DNA of 64,000 nt from Sphingobacterium sp. LZ7M1 (GCF_024296865.1 NZ_CP101134.1:1736001-1800000); one strand, 5' to 3'; positions 44,439-55,200 are shown, numbered from the stretch's first letter. The notes: generated by a model from the letters alone, not told the origin. Translations and numbers: made by a program.

Positions 44439-46355
44439 TTAAAATGAAAAACAAGAACAGCCTAAAGTACCCCAGAAAGACGTGTAATTATTTACTGGGA
44501 CATTGCTCATCCTAGCCACATTATGGTTATGGCCATGAACATTGCATGAGCCAATACATGCATGGATGTACTGTGCTTGCGCTTGGGCCATAGCCTTTGC
44601 TTTCGCCGATTTGACGTCGCTGCTATTCTTATTGTAGCTTGAAAGTTCAAGATTGTTAGATCCAGGGAAATAGCCATTGTAGTTTTTGGTCGGCGACCAA
44701 TCCGGTAAAATTGGAAGGGCAGGAGGTGCTTCGTTTCGGAAATCACCTTTAGCATAGACGATCTTACCCCCAACAACGGTCAGGTCAGCCTCGATATCTT
44801 TGATTTCCTCTTCTTGAACATTGAAATAATCACGGTCCAAAACAACCAAGTCTCCTAATTGACCTACTTTGATCTCGCCCTTTTTGCCTTGTTCGTTTGA
44901 GAACCAAGAGCCACCTTTGGTATATAATTCAAGAGCGGTTTGACGGTCTAAAATGGTTTGATCGGAATAGATTTTCTGTCCTCCTACTGTTTTTCCGGCA
45001 GCTAACCAGTATAGGCCAACCCATGGGTTATAACTTGCAACACGAGTGGCATCAGTACCTCCGGCTACAGGAATACCCATCTCCAACATCTTTTTTACTG
45101 GTGGGGTATGTTCAGCAGCATCTTTGCCATATCGTTCGGTAAAATATTCACCTTGGTAGGCCATTCTATGCTGAATTGCAATACCACCGCCCAATGCCTT
45201 GACACGTTCAATGTTTTGTTCGGTAATGGTCTCAGCATGGTCAAAAATCCAATGCAATCCATCAAAAGGAACTTCCTTGTTTACTTTTTCAAAGACATTT
45301 AAGAATCTATTGATACTCTCGTTATAGGTCGCATGTAACCTGAATGGCCATCTGTTGGTAACCAAAAGCTTCACCACTTTTTCCAGCTCTTCTTCCATGG
45401 TTTCTGGAAGGTCAGGCCTTGGTTGCAAAAAGTCTTCGAAGTCAGCAGCAGAATAAACCAACATTTCGCCGGCACCATTATGCCTGTATTTATCATCCCC
45501 TTGGAAAAGCTTTACACTGTCTATCCAGCCTTGAAAATCTTGATATTCCTCTTTAGGTTTCTGTGTAAATAGGTTGTATGCTATCCTTACGGTCAGTTCA
45601 TCTTCATCCCTTAAGGTTTCGATGACTTTATAATCATCCGGATAATTTTGTGAACCACCGCCAGCATCGATTACACTGGTAATCCCAAAGCGATTCAACT
45701 CACGCATAAAATGTCTTGTGGAATTCAAGGACTCCTCAAAACCTAATTTTGGACCTTTGCCCAATGTCGCGTACAAGATGGTCGCATTTGGAGTCGCTAG
45801 GATCAAACCTGTTGGATTGCCATTGGCATCCTTTTGGATTTCTCCTCCCGGAGGGTTAGGCGTGTTTTTATCATAACCGACAGCACGAAGGGCAGCGGCA
45901 TTCAAAAATGCTCGGTCATATAAATGAAGGATAAAAACAGGGGTATCAGGAGCGATGGCATTGAGCTCCTCCAAAGTAGGCATCCTTTTCTCTGCAAACT
46001 GCTGTTCTGTCCAACCGCCTACAACTCTGACCCATTGCGGACTCGGTGTGATATCCACCTGTTCCTTAAGCATTCTCAAGGCATCAGCCAAAGAAGGTAC
46101 TCCATCCCAACGCAGCTCAAGATTGTAGTTCAGACCACCGCGGATTAAGTGGGTATGTGAATCGTTGATGCCCGGGATAACCGTTCTTTGCTGCAGGTCC
46201 ACAAGTTTGGTCTTGTTGTCCGAAAACTCCATCACTTCCTTGTCGGTACCAACCGCAATAAATTTATCATCTTTTATAGCCACTGCATTGGCTATCTGGT
46301 TTTCTTTGTCTAAAGTATTAATCTTTCCGTTATATAATATTATGTCTGCTTTCAT
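44439..46355 (-). CDS. Cytoplasmic amidohydrolase with Cys/His-rich C-terminal tail
   Basis: This 638-residue protein has no signal peptide and begins at once with the amidohydrolase fold (MKADIILYNGKINTLDKENQ). HxH is in PGINDSHTHLIRGG, with DHAET and GGTDATRVASYNPW later. It resembles the exported paralogue at 41502-43298 along most of its length but has a longer end: about 40 residues with HACIGSCNVHGHNHN and WGTLGCSCFSF, i.e. four cysteines and several histidines. That tail could bind a metal or take part in thiol chemistry; I believe related enzymes carry a similar tail but could not check. It would hydrolyse an amide- or imide-type compound. Confidence 0.88.
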   Translation of the reverse strand: MKADIILYNGKINTLDKENQIANAVAIKDDKFIAVGTDKEVMEFSDNKTKLVDLQQRTVIPGINDSHTHLIRGGLNYNLELRWDGVPSLADALRMLKEQVDITPSPQWVRVVGGWTEQQFAEKRMPTLEELNAIAPDTPVFILHLYDRAFLNAAALRAVGYDKNTPNPPGGEIQKDANGNPTGLILATPNATILYATLGKGPKLGFEESLNSTRHFMRELNRFGITSVIDAGGGSQNYPDDYKVIETLRDEDELTVRIAYNLFTQKPKEEYQDFQGWIDSVKLFQGDDKYRHNGAGEMLVYSAADFEDFLQPRPDLPETMEEELEKVVKLLVTNRWPFRLHATYNESINRFLNVFEKVNKEVPFDGLHWIFDHAETITEQNIERVKALGGGIAIQHRMAYQGEYFTERYGKDAAEHTPPVKKMLEMGIPVAGGTDATRVASYNPWVGLYWLAAGKTVGGQKIYSDQTILDRQTALELYTKGGSWFSNEQGKKGEIKVGQLGDLVVLDRDYFNVQEEEIKDIEADLTVVGGKIVYAKGDFRNEAPPALPILPDWSPTKNYNGYFPGSNNLELSSYNKNSSDVKSAKAKAMAQAQAQYIHACIGSCNVHGHNHNVARMSNVPVNNYTSFWGTLGCSCFSF

Positions 46356-46382
46356 GATTATTTATTTTTAAAAATTATACTT

Positions 46383-47699
46383 CTAAAATGAATATTGAAT
46401 TCCCAATGCAGCTGAGAACAGGTCTACAGCATCCGATTCCTGTAAGAATTGATCGGTTTTGAAATAGGCAAAGTCACCCATGAGAACAAGCTTTTCTTTG
46501 AGGTGATACTGAGGGCTGACCTGAAACTGGCTACCAATGTTTCTTGATTCCTGATTTAGGCTTTTTATCAAGGGATTTCCGCCTACATCATATACGGCAT
46601 CTTCACTCGAGTTCCTCCAGAAATAGATGTATTCTAAGGAAACTGTAAGGTCCTTGATAGGATTGATTTTGCTGTAAAGATGGATGTTGGTTAAGTTTTT
46701 AGGACCGATGATCGGACTTAATCCAAAATAGGCTCCTTTTGGATAGATAGGATCGAAGGTATTCAGCGTTTGATCTGTTGAATCCTTGTCTCCGCTGATG
46801 TATTGCGCTTTTAAGCCTAAAATTGGTTTCCAATCTAATTCCGCAAACTTATACGTGATATGAGCTGAGGCCGTAGAGGAGTTGATCTGTTCCCCTGAAT
46901 TAGCCTTTCCCCATTGTAGGAGTGCTTCTAGATCATAAGTGAAGTTTGAGGTGCCTTCCCAAATTCGAAGCCCTAAAGAGTGCTTCTTGGTTTCATAACT
47001 ATGTAGGTTGATAACTTCCTTTTTTCTATGGATACCTAAATAGTAAAGGTCAAAATTCTGGATCACAGGAACATGATGCTTAACAGCATATATTCCCCAT
47101 AGCACATTGTTCTGATTTAAGAATCTATCATTAAAGAAACCGGTCTTGGCTTGAACGTATGTGGAAAGAAAAGCATCAATCGACAGGTCATTTTGTTCAT
47201 ATTTAACCTTGATGGCATCAAATGATTGCCTGTTGTTAGGTCCTTCCCGAACAGAAATAATCCTTTGTGAACCATATTGAAGTTCCTGTCTTCCTATCGT
47301 CGCTGAAATCTTATTCGAGTTATTGATTTTATGGGAATATTTATAATACGCTTGATGTAGATCCAAAACATTTTCATCGACGGGGGACACCGGTTTAGGT
47401 ATTCCATTTGCCAATCCACTTTGGAACTCAACCTTGAATTGATGGGATGCACCTACATTTAAGGATGCATTCCATAAAAATCGAGTCAATAAGTAATCGG
47501 AATCATTTCCCTTTTTCCAATTTTGATTGTTGAAATGAAAATATTGCACGCGGATATCTCCTCCCTGTTTGAAATTGATTTTGTTTGATCGTTCTATGGA
47601 ATCTTGCTGTTGGGAAAAACCAAAAACTGGAATTAATGATATGATTGAAATAAAAATATATCTGCTAATAGTCATTCGCCAGTTTTTGGTTTTGTTCAT
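46383..47699 (-). CDS. Alginate-export-like outer-membrane porin
   Basis: This 438-residue protein has a signal peptide (YIFISIISLIPVFGFSQ) and a C-terminal barrel of about 18 alternating strands ending in LFSAALGIQYSF. It resembles the alginate_exp (AlgE-like) domain, with ISATIGRQELQYGSQRIISVREGPNNRQSFDAIKVKY a typical stretch. In this family many members are substrate-specific porins and not alginate exporters; no alginate genes are nearby. In this operon it most likely lets the amide substrate enter the periplasm. That role is inference. The gap to the YcaC-like gene is 30 bases. Confidence 0.85.
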   Translation of the reverse strand: MNKTKNWRMTISRYIFISIISLIPVFGFSQQQDSIERSNKINFKQGGDIRVQYFHFNNQNWKKGNDSDYLLTRFLWNASLNVGASHQFKVEFQSGLANGIPKPVSPVDENVLDLHQAYYKYSHKINNSNKISATIGRQELQYGSQRIISVREGPNNRQSFDAIKVKYEQNDLSIDAFLSTYVQAKTGFFNDRFLNQNNVLWGIYAVKHHVPVIQNFDLYYLGIHRKKEVINLHSYETKKHSLGLRIWEGTSNFTYDLEALLQWGKANSGEQINSSTASAHITYKFAELDWKPILGLKAQYISGDKDSTDQTLNTFDPIYPKGAYFGLSPIIGPKNLTNIHLYSKINPIKDLTVSLEYIYFWRNSSEDAVYDVGGNPLIKSLNQESRNIGSQFQVSPQYHLKEKLVLMGDFAYFKTDQFLQESDAVDLFSAALGIQYSF

Positions 47700-47729
47700 C
47701 TTCTACCTTAAAATAATAGGGTTAGAGGA

Positions 47730-48383
47730 TTAATTGTTTTTATTAAGCATGTGTTTCGCATAGTGCACACCTAAACCGTATGATCCTGCTCTTTGCTTGA
47801 TTAAGTTGTTTACAGGTTCGTAAGTTTCTTGACGTGCCCAATCTCTCTGTAGTTCCAATACATATTGAACAGCAGTGATCGGAATTACACCAGCTTGTTG
47901 CATGCGGATTAAGGACATGCTATGGGCCTCAGGTTTAATGTCACCACAGGCATCAGTAACGACATATACTTCATAACCTTCTTCAATTGCCGAAAGTGCT
48001 GGCATCGCAATACATACACTGGTCCACAGACCAGCCAATACCAATCTTTTCTTTCCTGTGGCTACGATGGCGTCATGGGCATTTTGGTCTTCCCAAGTGT
48101 TCATTGTGGTACGGTCGATATAAGGATGGGTTGCTTGCGGATATACATCTTCGATCTCAGGGAATACGGGTCCCGAGAACGTTTCTTCGGCTACTGTAGT
48201 TACGATGGTAGGGACATTGAAGATTTTAGATCCTCCGGCTAGCAAGGCTACATGGGCGCGCAACTGCATCATGGGGATGGATGAGGTTGCAAAAGCCATT
48301 TGTCCTTCATGGTCGATCAACACTAAAGCATGGTTGTCTGGTGTCAGAAGTGATTTTGCTGGGGTTGGATTTTTGGATGTCAT
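47730..48383 (-). CDS. Isochorismatase-like cysteine hydrolase (YcaC type)
   Basis: This 217-residue cytoplasmic protein has the isochorismatase-like fold with the catalytic aspartate in LVLIDHEGQMAFA, a lysine-bearing KKRLVLAGLW strand and the nucleophile cysteine in WTSVCIAMPALSAIEEGY. The pattern is that of YcaC, an octameric hydrolase of unknown substrate. It is the first gene of the six-gene minus-strand operon. A TAACTTTG element (48477-48470) fits a -7 box about 90 bases ahead of the start, but no good -33 is seen. Confidence 0.88.
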   Translation of the reverse strand: MTSKNPTPAKSLLTPDNHALVLIDHEGQMAFATSSIPMMQLRAHVALLAGGSKIFNVPTIVTTVAEETFSGPVFPEIEDVYPQATHPYIDRTTMNTWEDQNAHDAIVATGKKRLVLAGLWTSVCIAMPALSAIEEGYEVYVVTDACGDIKPEAHSMSLIRMQQAGVIPITAVQYVLELQRDWARQETYEPVNNLIKQRAGSYGLGVHYAKHMLNKNN

Positions 48384-48754
48384 GGTCTTTGTGATTAAAT
48401 AGTGAAAAAAATATTTAGTTAATTAGTTTCGCAGGTATTAAAATAATGTTCAAAACCTAAAACATATTTCAAAGTTATTTCCTGAATGATAACTATCCAT
48501 TGATTTATGTTAATAAATTTAAAAAGAACAATTAAATGTTTAACCATCTAATTTCCAGTTTGTTTTCACAATTAATGTTAAATTATTAACAGCAGAGTAG
48601 GGATGTGTCCTTTGCTTTAGGCAAGGTTTTAAAAGAAAATTCTAACAGAAATCTTAAAAAGATGAAAAAAAATTTAAAGTTATTAACCGAAAATTATGCG
48701 TGTTGGATAAAATATTATCAATAGTAAAGCGGGTAAACTTAGGGTAGGAATTTC

Positions 48755-48847
48755 ATGGCCGATCCAAAACAGCAATTTTTGCCTTCTTTCCAGCTAAATT
48801 CCATAATTTGCTTCTTGTTATTGCAGCTGTTTTTTTGCCGGATGTAA
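48755..48847 (+). other. Out-of-frame signal-peptide fragment of the DUF3748 protein
   Basis: An ATG with an AGGAA site 5 bases upstream opens a 30-codon frame ending FQLNSIICFLLLQLFFCRM. Its end crosses a run of seven T at 48830-48836. With one T fewer the frame would read on as LQLFFAGCKMNSN and join the DUF3748 protein, giving a proper lipoprotein signal with lipobox FAGC. Confidence 0.65.
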
Positions 48848-48848
48848 A

Positions 48849-50093
48849 ATGAATTCTAATTCCATGTATAAAATTGAAACGCTTACCCAATCCGATCGAG
48901 GACATACCCTTCACCATAATTCCGTTTTCAACTTCAATAATGAATGGATCGTTTTCGACGCAAGGAACGACGATACTAAAATTGGAGAATGTACCGAAAT
49001 TGGAATGGTCAATGTTAACTCCAAGGAAGAAAGAATCATATACCAGACCAAGAACCCAAGCCAATATGGTCCAGGAGTAGGAGCAGCATCTTTTCACCCG
49101 CATGAAAACCTTGTGATCTTTATCCATGGCTTACCTGATGCCAATGCTGAAAAACCTTACGCAATGACCCGCCGTTTTGGAATGATGGTCGAACTTGGTC
49201 ATGAGATCAATGCCTATCCAGCAGACTCAAGGGATATCCAAAAGCCGTTTTCAAAAGGAAGCTTAAGGGGTGGAACGCATTCGCATTGCTGGAGTCCCAA
49301 CGGTGACATGGTTAGTTTCACCTATAATGACGAGTTTATTGAACCTGATTTAAGGACCGTTGGAGTAATGTTTCAAAAGGGTCCTGTAGAAAAAGTTGAA
49401 CCTATTCCTGGAAATATACAAGGAACCTATTTTTCCAGCCTTTTAGCTCAGGTGGTACCAAAGGCCATCCCAGGCTCGGATCAAATCGTAAAAGCATTTG
49501 ATGAATGTTGGTTAAATGATAATGTCTTGGCTTTTCAAGGTAATACGTTAAATAAGGAAGGTAAGCAGATAACCGAAATCTATACCGTTGAAATTAATAG
49601 GGATTTATTGCTCAAGGATTCTGTTAATGATGAAAACATTTTGGATTATCCAAAAGTACCTCAGGATATAGAAGCTGTTAGGATCACGAGATCGGAGAAA
49701 GGCTTGTCAAATTTAAGGCATTGGCTAAGAGCAAGTCCAGATGGAGGAGCCATTTTTGCATTGGCCAAAGATAATCAGGATAAAAACCAAATCATACAAT
49801 GTGAAATTCCTTCTGGGAAAATGATCTATCTTAGCGATTTTGATTTTTCAGTTGCATCAGCTATCAATCTTGACCCAAAAGGAGAGCGGATTACTTTTAT
49901 TGCCAAAAATAATGTTTACCTCTTCCATTTGAAACAGTCCAAATTGGTTAAACTCACCGATTTCACTGAAGAGGACCTTCCTGTTCAAGGAATCCCTAAC
50001 TTCTCTAGGAATGGTCGCATCATCGCATTTAATCAATTTGTGGAGAACAACGGGAAACTGAATCAACAGATCAAATTGATTTACCTAAAATAG
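48849..50093 (+). CDS. DUF3748 (YidR-like) beta-propeller protein, apparent N-terminal frameshift
   Basis: The open frame codes for 414 residues with propeller repeats: TQSDRGHTLHHNSVFNFNNEWIVFDARNDDTKIG at the start is the DUF3748 mark, followed by GGTHSHCWSPNGDMVSFTYNDEF and INLDPKGERITFIAKNNVYLFHL. E. coli YidR is of this family; its activity is not known. Read alone, the ATG at 48849 gives no export signal. Just upstream, the same frame holds FFAGCK and another frame a translation start plus hydrophobic signal, separated by a T7 run. I infer that the working gene starts at 48755 and is broken or phase-variable here. It is divergent from the amidohydrolase operon. Confidence 0.82.
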   Translation: MNSNSMYKIETLTQSDRGHTLHHNSVFNFNNEWIVFDARNDDTKIGECTEIGMVNVNSKEERIIYQTKNPSQYGPGVGAASFHPHENLVIFIHGLPDANAEKPYAMTRRFGMMVELGHEINAYPADSRDIQKPFSKGSLRGGTHSHCWSPNGDMVSFTYNDEFIEPDLRTVGVMFQKGPVEKVEPIPGNIQGTYFSSLLAQVVPKAIPGSDQIVKAFDECWLNDNVLAFQGNTLNKEGKQITEIYTVEINRDLLLKDSVNDENILDYPKVPQDIEAVRITRSEKGLSNLRHWLRASPDGGAIFALAKDNQDKNQIIQCEIPSGKMIYLSDFDFSVASAINLDPKGERITFIAKNNVYLFHLKQSKLVKLTDFTEEDLPVQGIPNFSRNGRIIAFNQFVENNGKLNQQIKLIYLK

Positions 50094-50176
50094 AGCGTAC
50101 GTTTAAACATGAATATCCGTCAATAACCAAAGGTTTTTGTAATTTAGGATGTTCATCACCCTAAGGAATAAAATAC

Positions 50177-50776
50177 ATGGTCGATCAAGGCAATAAAGAC
50201 GAAAGAGAATTGCTTTTGCAATTGCAAGCTGGAAATCGTACTGCTTTTGAAAAACTATACCATAGGTACGCTGAAAAACTTACGATAAAACTCCTGCAAC
50301 TCGTGAAATCGGAAGATCTTGCCCAAGATCTATTACAGGATATCTTTCTTAAAATTTGGCAGATCAGAACAGAATTAAAGGAAGAAAAATCTTTTGGAGC
50401 CTTGCTCTATACCATGGCGACCAATCAATCGCGAAACGCATTTAGGAGTTCAATTCGAGAACAGAATCGTATTTCTCAACTAAATACGGGAGAATTCTAC
50501 TCGCACGTGGAGGAGAACTTACAGTTTGAAGAAACGAATAAACTATTTGAAGAAGCGCTATCTGCTTTGACACCTAGACAAAGAGAAGTATATGTACTCC
50601 ATAAACTGGAAGGTAAAAGCTATAAAGAAATAAGTGAAGAACTTCAGATCAGCCATTCCGCCATCAATCAACATTTGCAGATCGCTAATAAGCAGATCCG
50701 ATTATTCCTTCAAAGTAGGTTTCCTCAGCTACTTTTGTTCTTGGTTCCCTTTGTCTCAAGCAATTATTTTCGCTAA
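50177..50776 (+). CDS. ECF-type RNA polymerase sigma factor (FecI-like)
   Basis: This 199-residue protein has sigma region 2 (about 20-95; FEKLYHRYAEKLTIKLLQLVKSEDLAQDLLQDIFLKIWQI) and region 4 (about 125-185; LTPRQREVYVLHKLEGKSYKEISEELQISHSAINQHLQIA), with no region 3, the ECF plan. It likely directs transcription of the FecR-SusC-SusD genes that follow when the receptor meets its substrate. The FecR gene starts 143 bases downstream. The last residues are hydrophobic (LLLFLVPFVSSNYF), a common feature of this Bacteroidota sigma group. Confidence 0.94.
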   Translation: MVDQGNKDERELLLQLQAGNRTAFEKLYHRYAEKLTIKLLQLVKSEDLAQDLLQDIFLKIWQIRTELKEEKSFGALLYTMATNQSRNAFRSSIREQNRISQLNTGEFYSHVEENLQFEETNKLFEEALSALTPRQREVYVLHKLEGKSYKEISEELQISHSAINQHLQIANKQIRLFLQSRFPQLLLFLVPFVSSNYFR

Positions 50777-50919
50777 AAGTCTAAAATTATATATCTGATA
50801 ATCAGGTTTATATAAATTATTTCAGTTTTTTTATAAAACTAACCTGTTACTTTTTAGGTATTCGGTGTATTCTAAGTATAGTCCACTAACTATTAATAAA
50901 GCCAATTTTAAAATCCGAT

Positions 50920-52095
50920 ATGGAAAAGAATGAACAATATCGCGTTTTGTTCCATAAGTATATTAACGATACTTTGGATAAGGATGAACTAGACCTGTTG
51001 ACTTCCATGATTGACTCAGAAGAATATGAAGAGGAAATGGATGCTTGTTTTCGGGAATATTTCCAGTTATCCGACAATAATAAGGATCAGGAAAACCTGA
51101 AGATCAAATCTGTTCCAATTGTAGAAGAAACCTGGAAGCAATTGAACCTAAAAATCAATGAAGAACATCGTGTCATAGAATTTCCTAAGCACCGAATTTC
51201 ACCAGTTTTGAAATATGCTGCTGCCGTACTATTACTGATGAGCATTTCAACGGTTTGGTACTATATATACAATAAAGCTAAAGTAACATCGCAGGAACAG
51301 GTTGCCTCAGCAGATATCTTCCCAGGAACCAATCGCGCAACTTTAACCCTTTCCAATGGAAATGCCATTGCATTAAGTGAGGGGCAGGAAGGACTTGTAG
51401 TCGGAGCAGATCAAATGACCTATGCAGATGGGACAACCATTATGAAAACTCCGGAAGTGCAGTTGGCAACCATTAGCACCCCGCGGTCAGGTCAATATCA
51501 AGTGACCTTGCCTGATGGCTCTAAAGCTTGGTTAAATGCTGCTTCATCCATTAATTACCCTACTCAATTTATTGGAGAAAACAGACAGGTAAAAATTACG
51601 GGTGAAGTATATTTTGAAATTACGAAAAACCCAAAGAAACCATTTATCGTTCAATCTAATAATCAATTCGTAAAAGTTTTGGGAACCTCCTTTAATATCA
51701 ATGCTTATGGTGATAAAGGGCAGGTGATTACTACTTTGGTTGAAGGTAGTGTGCAGGTGAGCTCGGATCAGAACAATGCGGTTGTTAAGATTAAACCAGG
51801 TCAACAAGCTATTCTTTCAAGTAATGGAGAATTGCAAACCAGAGTAGTTGATACAGATGAGTATGCTTCCTGGAAGGATGGTCTCTACATGATCAATAAC
51901 CTAAGTCTGGAAGATTTTGGAAAGAAAATCGAGCGATGGTATGATGTTGAAGTAGATATGGGACCTTTTAAAGAACAAAAACTCTCGGCTACCATCAGAA
52001 GGGACGTGAAGTTAAATGAAGTTTTAGAAGCAATAGAATTAAATACCAAGATTAAATTTAAAGTAAAAGACAGGAAAGTAACTGCATATAAATAG
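50920..52095 (+). CDS. FecR family anti-sigma factor
   Basis: This 391-residue protein has a cytoplasmic N-terminal region that would hold the sigma factor, one membrane segment (about 92-115, VLKYAAAVLLLMSISTVWYYIY), a periplasmic FecR domain (about 185-285; VTLPDGSKAWLNAASSINYP, VKITGEVYFEITKNPKKPF, VKVLGTSFNINAYGD) and a DUF4974 domain at the end (about 315-391; NLSLEDFGKKIERWYDVEVDM). It should receive the signal from the STN domain of the following SusC and release the sigma factor. Confidence 0.94.
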   Translation: MEKNEQYRVLFHKYINDTLDKDELDLLTSMIDSEEYEEEMDACFREYFQLSDNNKDQENLKIKSVPIVEETWKQLNLKINEEHRVIEFPKHRISPVLKYAAAVLLLMSISTVWYYIYNKAKVTSQEQVASADIFPGTNRATLTLSNGNAIALSEGQEGLVVGADQMTYADGTTIMKTPEVQLATISTPRSGQYQVTLPDGSKAWLNAASSINYPTQFIGENRQVKITGEVYFEITKNPKKPFIVQSNNQFVKVLGTSFNINAYGDKGQVITTLVEGSVQVSSDQNNAVVKIKPGQQAILSSNGELQTRVVDTDEYASWKDGLYMINNLSLEDFGKKIERWYDVEVDMGPFKEQKLSATIRRDVKLNEVLEAIELNTKIKFKVKDRKVTAYK

Positions 52096-52126
52096 GGGCC
52101 GATCTATTGTTTGCCTTTACAAAAAG

Positions 52127-52156
52127 CTGCCGAGGTGCTGAAGACACCTCTGGCAG
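52127..52156 (+). other. Stem-loop between the FecR and SusC genes
   Basis: CTGCCGAGGTG pairs with CACCTCTGGCAG with one bulged base and a short loop. There is no direct T-run, so it may be an mRNA processing or attenuation element and not a full terminator. Confidence 0.45.
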
Positions 52157-52256
52157 TAATGCCTGAAAAAATAAAAGTATAGCTAACTATTTTTTAAACA
52201 GACAGTACAAACTTAATCATTAGACTGGATTTTACAATTTAAGTCCGTCTTGATTT

Positions 52257-55200
52257 ATGGAATGTATTGTTCATTATGATGTACCGATGAGCAATAAAAA
52301 ACATGTTTTTTTATTAAAAATGAAACTGACCATTTTTCTATTTTTATTTTCCATGCTAGGGGTCATGGCGAAATCTAATGCACAGAAAGTCAATTTGGAC
52401 CTCAAAAATGCCACCTTCAAGAAAGCATTTTTAGAACTTACCAAACAGACTGGCTATATCTTTGTGTTTGAGGATGGCGTAATAAATCCGGATTGGAAAA
52501 TTAACCTAAAAGTTTCGAACAAGGATTTTTCAGAGGTAATGCCTGAGTTACTTGAGAATAAGCCTCTGCAATTTAAGAGAAGTGGAAAATCCATTTCAAT
52601 TTCATTAAAGCCAGTAAGCCAAGTCAATCCTTCAAGAGCTCCACAGGTCAGTGAAAGCCAAGAGCAAGGGACCATTACTGGTCAGGTTTTAAATGAAAAA
52701 GGAGAAAAGCTGATTGGGGCAACCATCATTAATCTTCGTACACAGAAAAACTATTCTACGGATGCGCAGGGTAGTTTTACCATCGATGATGCGCAAGCGA
52801 CAGATATTTTGGAAATATCGTATTTGGGATATGAAAAAAGGCAGCTTCAATTGGATGGGAAATCATTCTATTCTGTGCTACTGACTCCCAAGCCTGAAAG
52901 CATCGGTGAGGTGACGGTTGTCAATACTGGTTTTCAAACTATTTCTAAAGAAAGGTCCACAGGCTCATATGGTACCGTATCCAAGGCTCAATTGGAGAAA
53001 CCTTCTACCAATATTTCGCAACGGTTGATCGGGACAGTACCTGGAATGCAAGCTAGGTCTGTAGATGATAAAGGAAATCCTAAACTCGAGATCCGTGGCC
53101 AATCCAGCTTGATGGCCAATGCATCCCCATTGGTTGTTGTGGATGGTTTTCCTATCCAAGGTGATTTCTCCTCCATCAATCCCAATGATGTTGAATCCGT
53201 TACTGTTTTGAAGGATGCCGCAGCAGGCTCAGTTTGGGGAGCTCGTTCTGCAAATGGGGTTATTGTTGTCACGACTAAAAGTGCCAATAAAAATGCTCCA
53301 TTAAAGGTGGAATTAAATGTATTCACTAAAATCTCACCCAAACTGGATTTAAGCTATGTTCGTCCACTGGCTTCCTCTTCTGAAACGGTAGATTATGAAA
53401 TGAAAGCCTATGAAAATTGGCGTGCCCTACCTGATCCATTTTCTTTTTATGATGTAGGCTATGATTGGGGAACAGCATCCATATTGATGAATGAAGCTAA
53501 TTATGGGTTTATAACAACGGCTGAGCGTGATGCACAATTGGCTCAATTGAAAACTTTGGACAATAAGAAGCAGATCACTGATCATTTGCTTGACAATCCA
53601 GCGGCTACCCAATACAATTTCTCCATTTCCGGTGGCTCTGAAAGGATGACCAATTATCTATCCCTGATGCATGAAAGTAACCAGTCAAACTTTAAAGAAA
53701 CCAATGGTAAAAAATATTTGATCAACTTTAGGAATATTACCAGCATTACAAAATGGTGGGATTTAACCTTGGGAGCGAATTATCTGTTCAATAAAGACCA
53801 TAACAGTGGAGTTACCTTGGAAGATCTGAATAGCTGGTCACCTTATGATATGTTGATCAATCCTGATGGCTCCTATACAAATGTCCATAAATATTATGCA
53901 CCTATTCTAGATCGAGAAGTTCCTACTGCTTCATTTCCTTATGCTGACTGGACCTATAACCCGATATTAGAAATTGCAAACAGAAACCTCAGTATAGAAA
54001 ATACACAGGCTAGATTTCAAGGGGCCATGAATTTTAAATTGTTAAAAGGCTTATCTGCAGAATTAAGAGGTCAATATGAATATGGAACAGCCAATACCCG
54101 AAATCTGTTCAATGAAAACAGTTTTGAAGTCAGAAAGTCTGTAAACGAATCGACGACTTGGGATCCATCCGTGGAACCCAACCTCTTTATAATGAACCTT
54201 CCAAAAGGTGGCATTTTAAAGCAAAAACGAGTACGTACAGATTTATATAATGTAAGAGGGCAATTAAGGTATAACCGCGATTTTGGTCCCGATCATGAGC
54301 TTGATGCCTTAGCGGGTATGGAATTCCAAAGCTTAACAGCGGAGTCTGTTGAAAATCCACCTGCCTATGGGTATAATGAAGAAACCATGTCTGTAGGGAC
54401 TTTTCCAAATGGCCCTGGAGGACCATCTAATCCTATCCTAGATTATTTGGGACAGGAAATTACGTTTCCATACCTTAATGTTTTTGGATACACGACACAG
54501 CGCCTATTCTCTGCTTACGGGAATGCTGCATACACTTATAAACAGAAATATATCCTTTCCGGAAGTTACCGTTTTGATGCATCCAATTTAATTACTGATG
54601 ATCCTAAATATCGTTATGCCCCATTCTTTTCCGTTGGGGGAATGTGGCATCTCTATAAAGAAGGGTTCATGGAAAATGTGGATTGGATAGACCGGTTAAC
54701 AACCCGATTGACCTATGGAAAGTTAGGCAATTATGATCCATCTACCACATTCAGGCCCTTGATTACACCAAGCCAGTCTCCCGATCTATATATCAATGCA
54801 CTGATTGCTGGATTTGCAAGTTACGGTAATCCAACCCTTAGATGGGAGCAGACCAGTAATTGGGATTTCGGAATAGACTTTTCATTTTTTGAACACAAAC
54901 TATTTGGTAAGGTAGACCTCTATAAAAAATCTGGTAAAGACCTTTTGGCCGAATTGTCCATTCCTTCTATCCATGGTACGTTTATCCAGAAACTGAACAA
55001 TGCGGCAATGGTCAATAAAGGTATTGAAATAGATCTTGGTACTTCGCAGAATTTTGGCGACCAAGTACAGTGGACTGGAAACTTAAATTTCGCTTATAAT
55101 AAAAATGAGATCACGGATTTATTTGTTGTGAATTACAATGCATTCCAAATGCCTTTGGGCGGTTCTGCTGCTTATGTAAAAGGCTATGATGCCAATACGG

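Noticed and set aside
46383..47699. Alginate biosynthesis locus
   Set aside because: Only the porin resembles AlgE; no alginate polymerase or modifying genes are near, and the gene belongs to an amidohydrolase operon.
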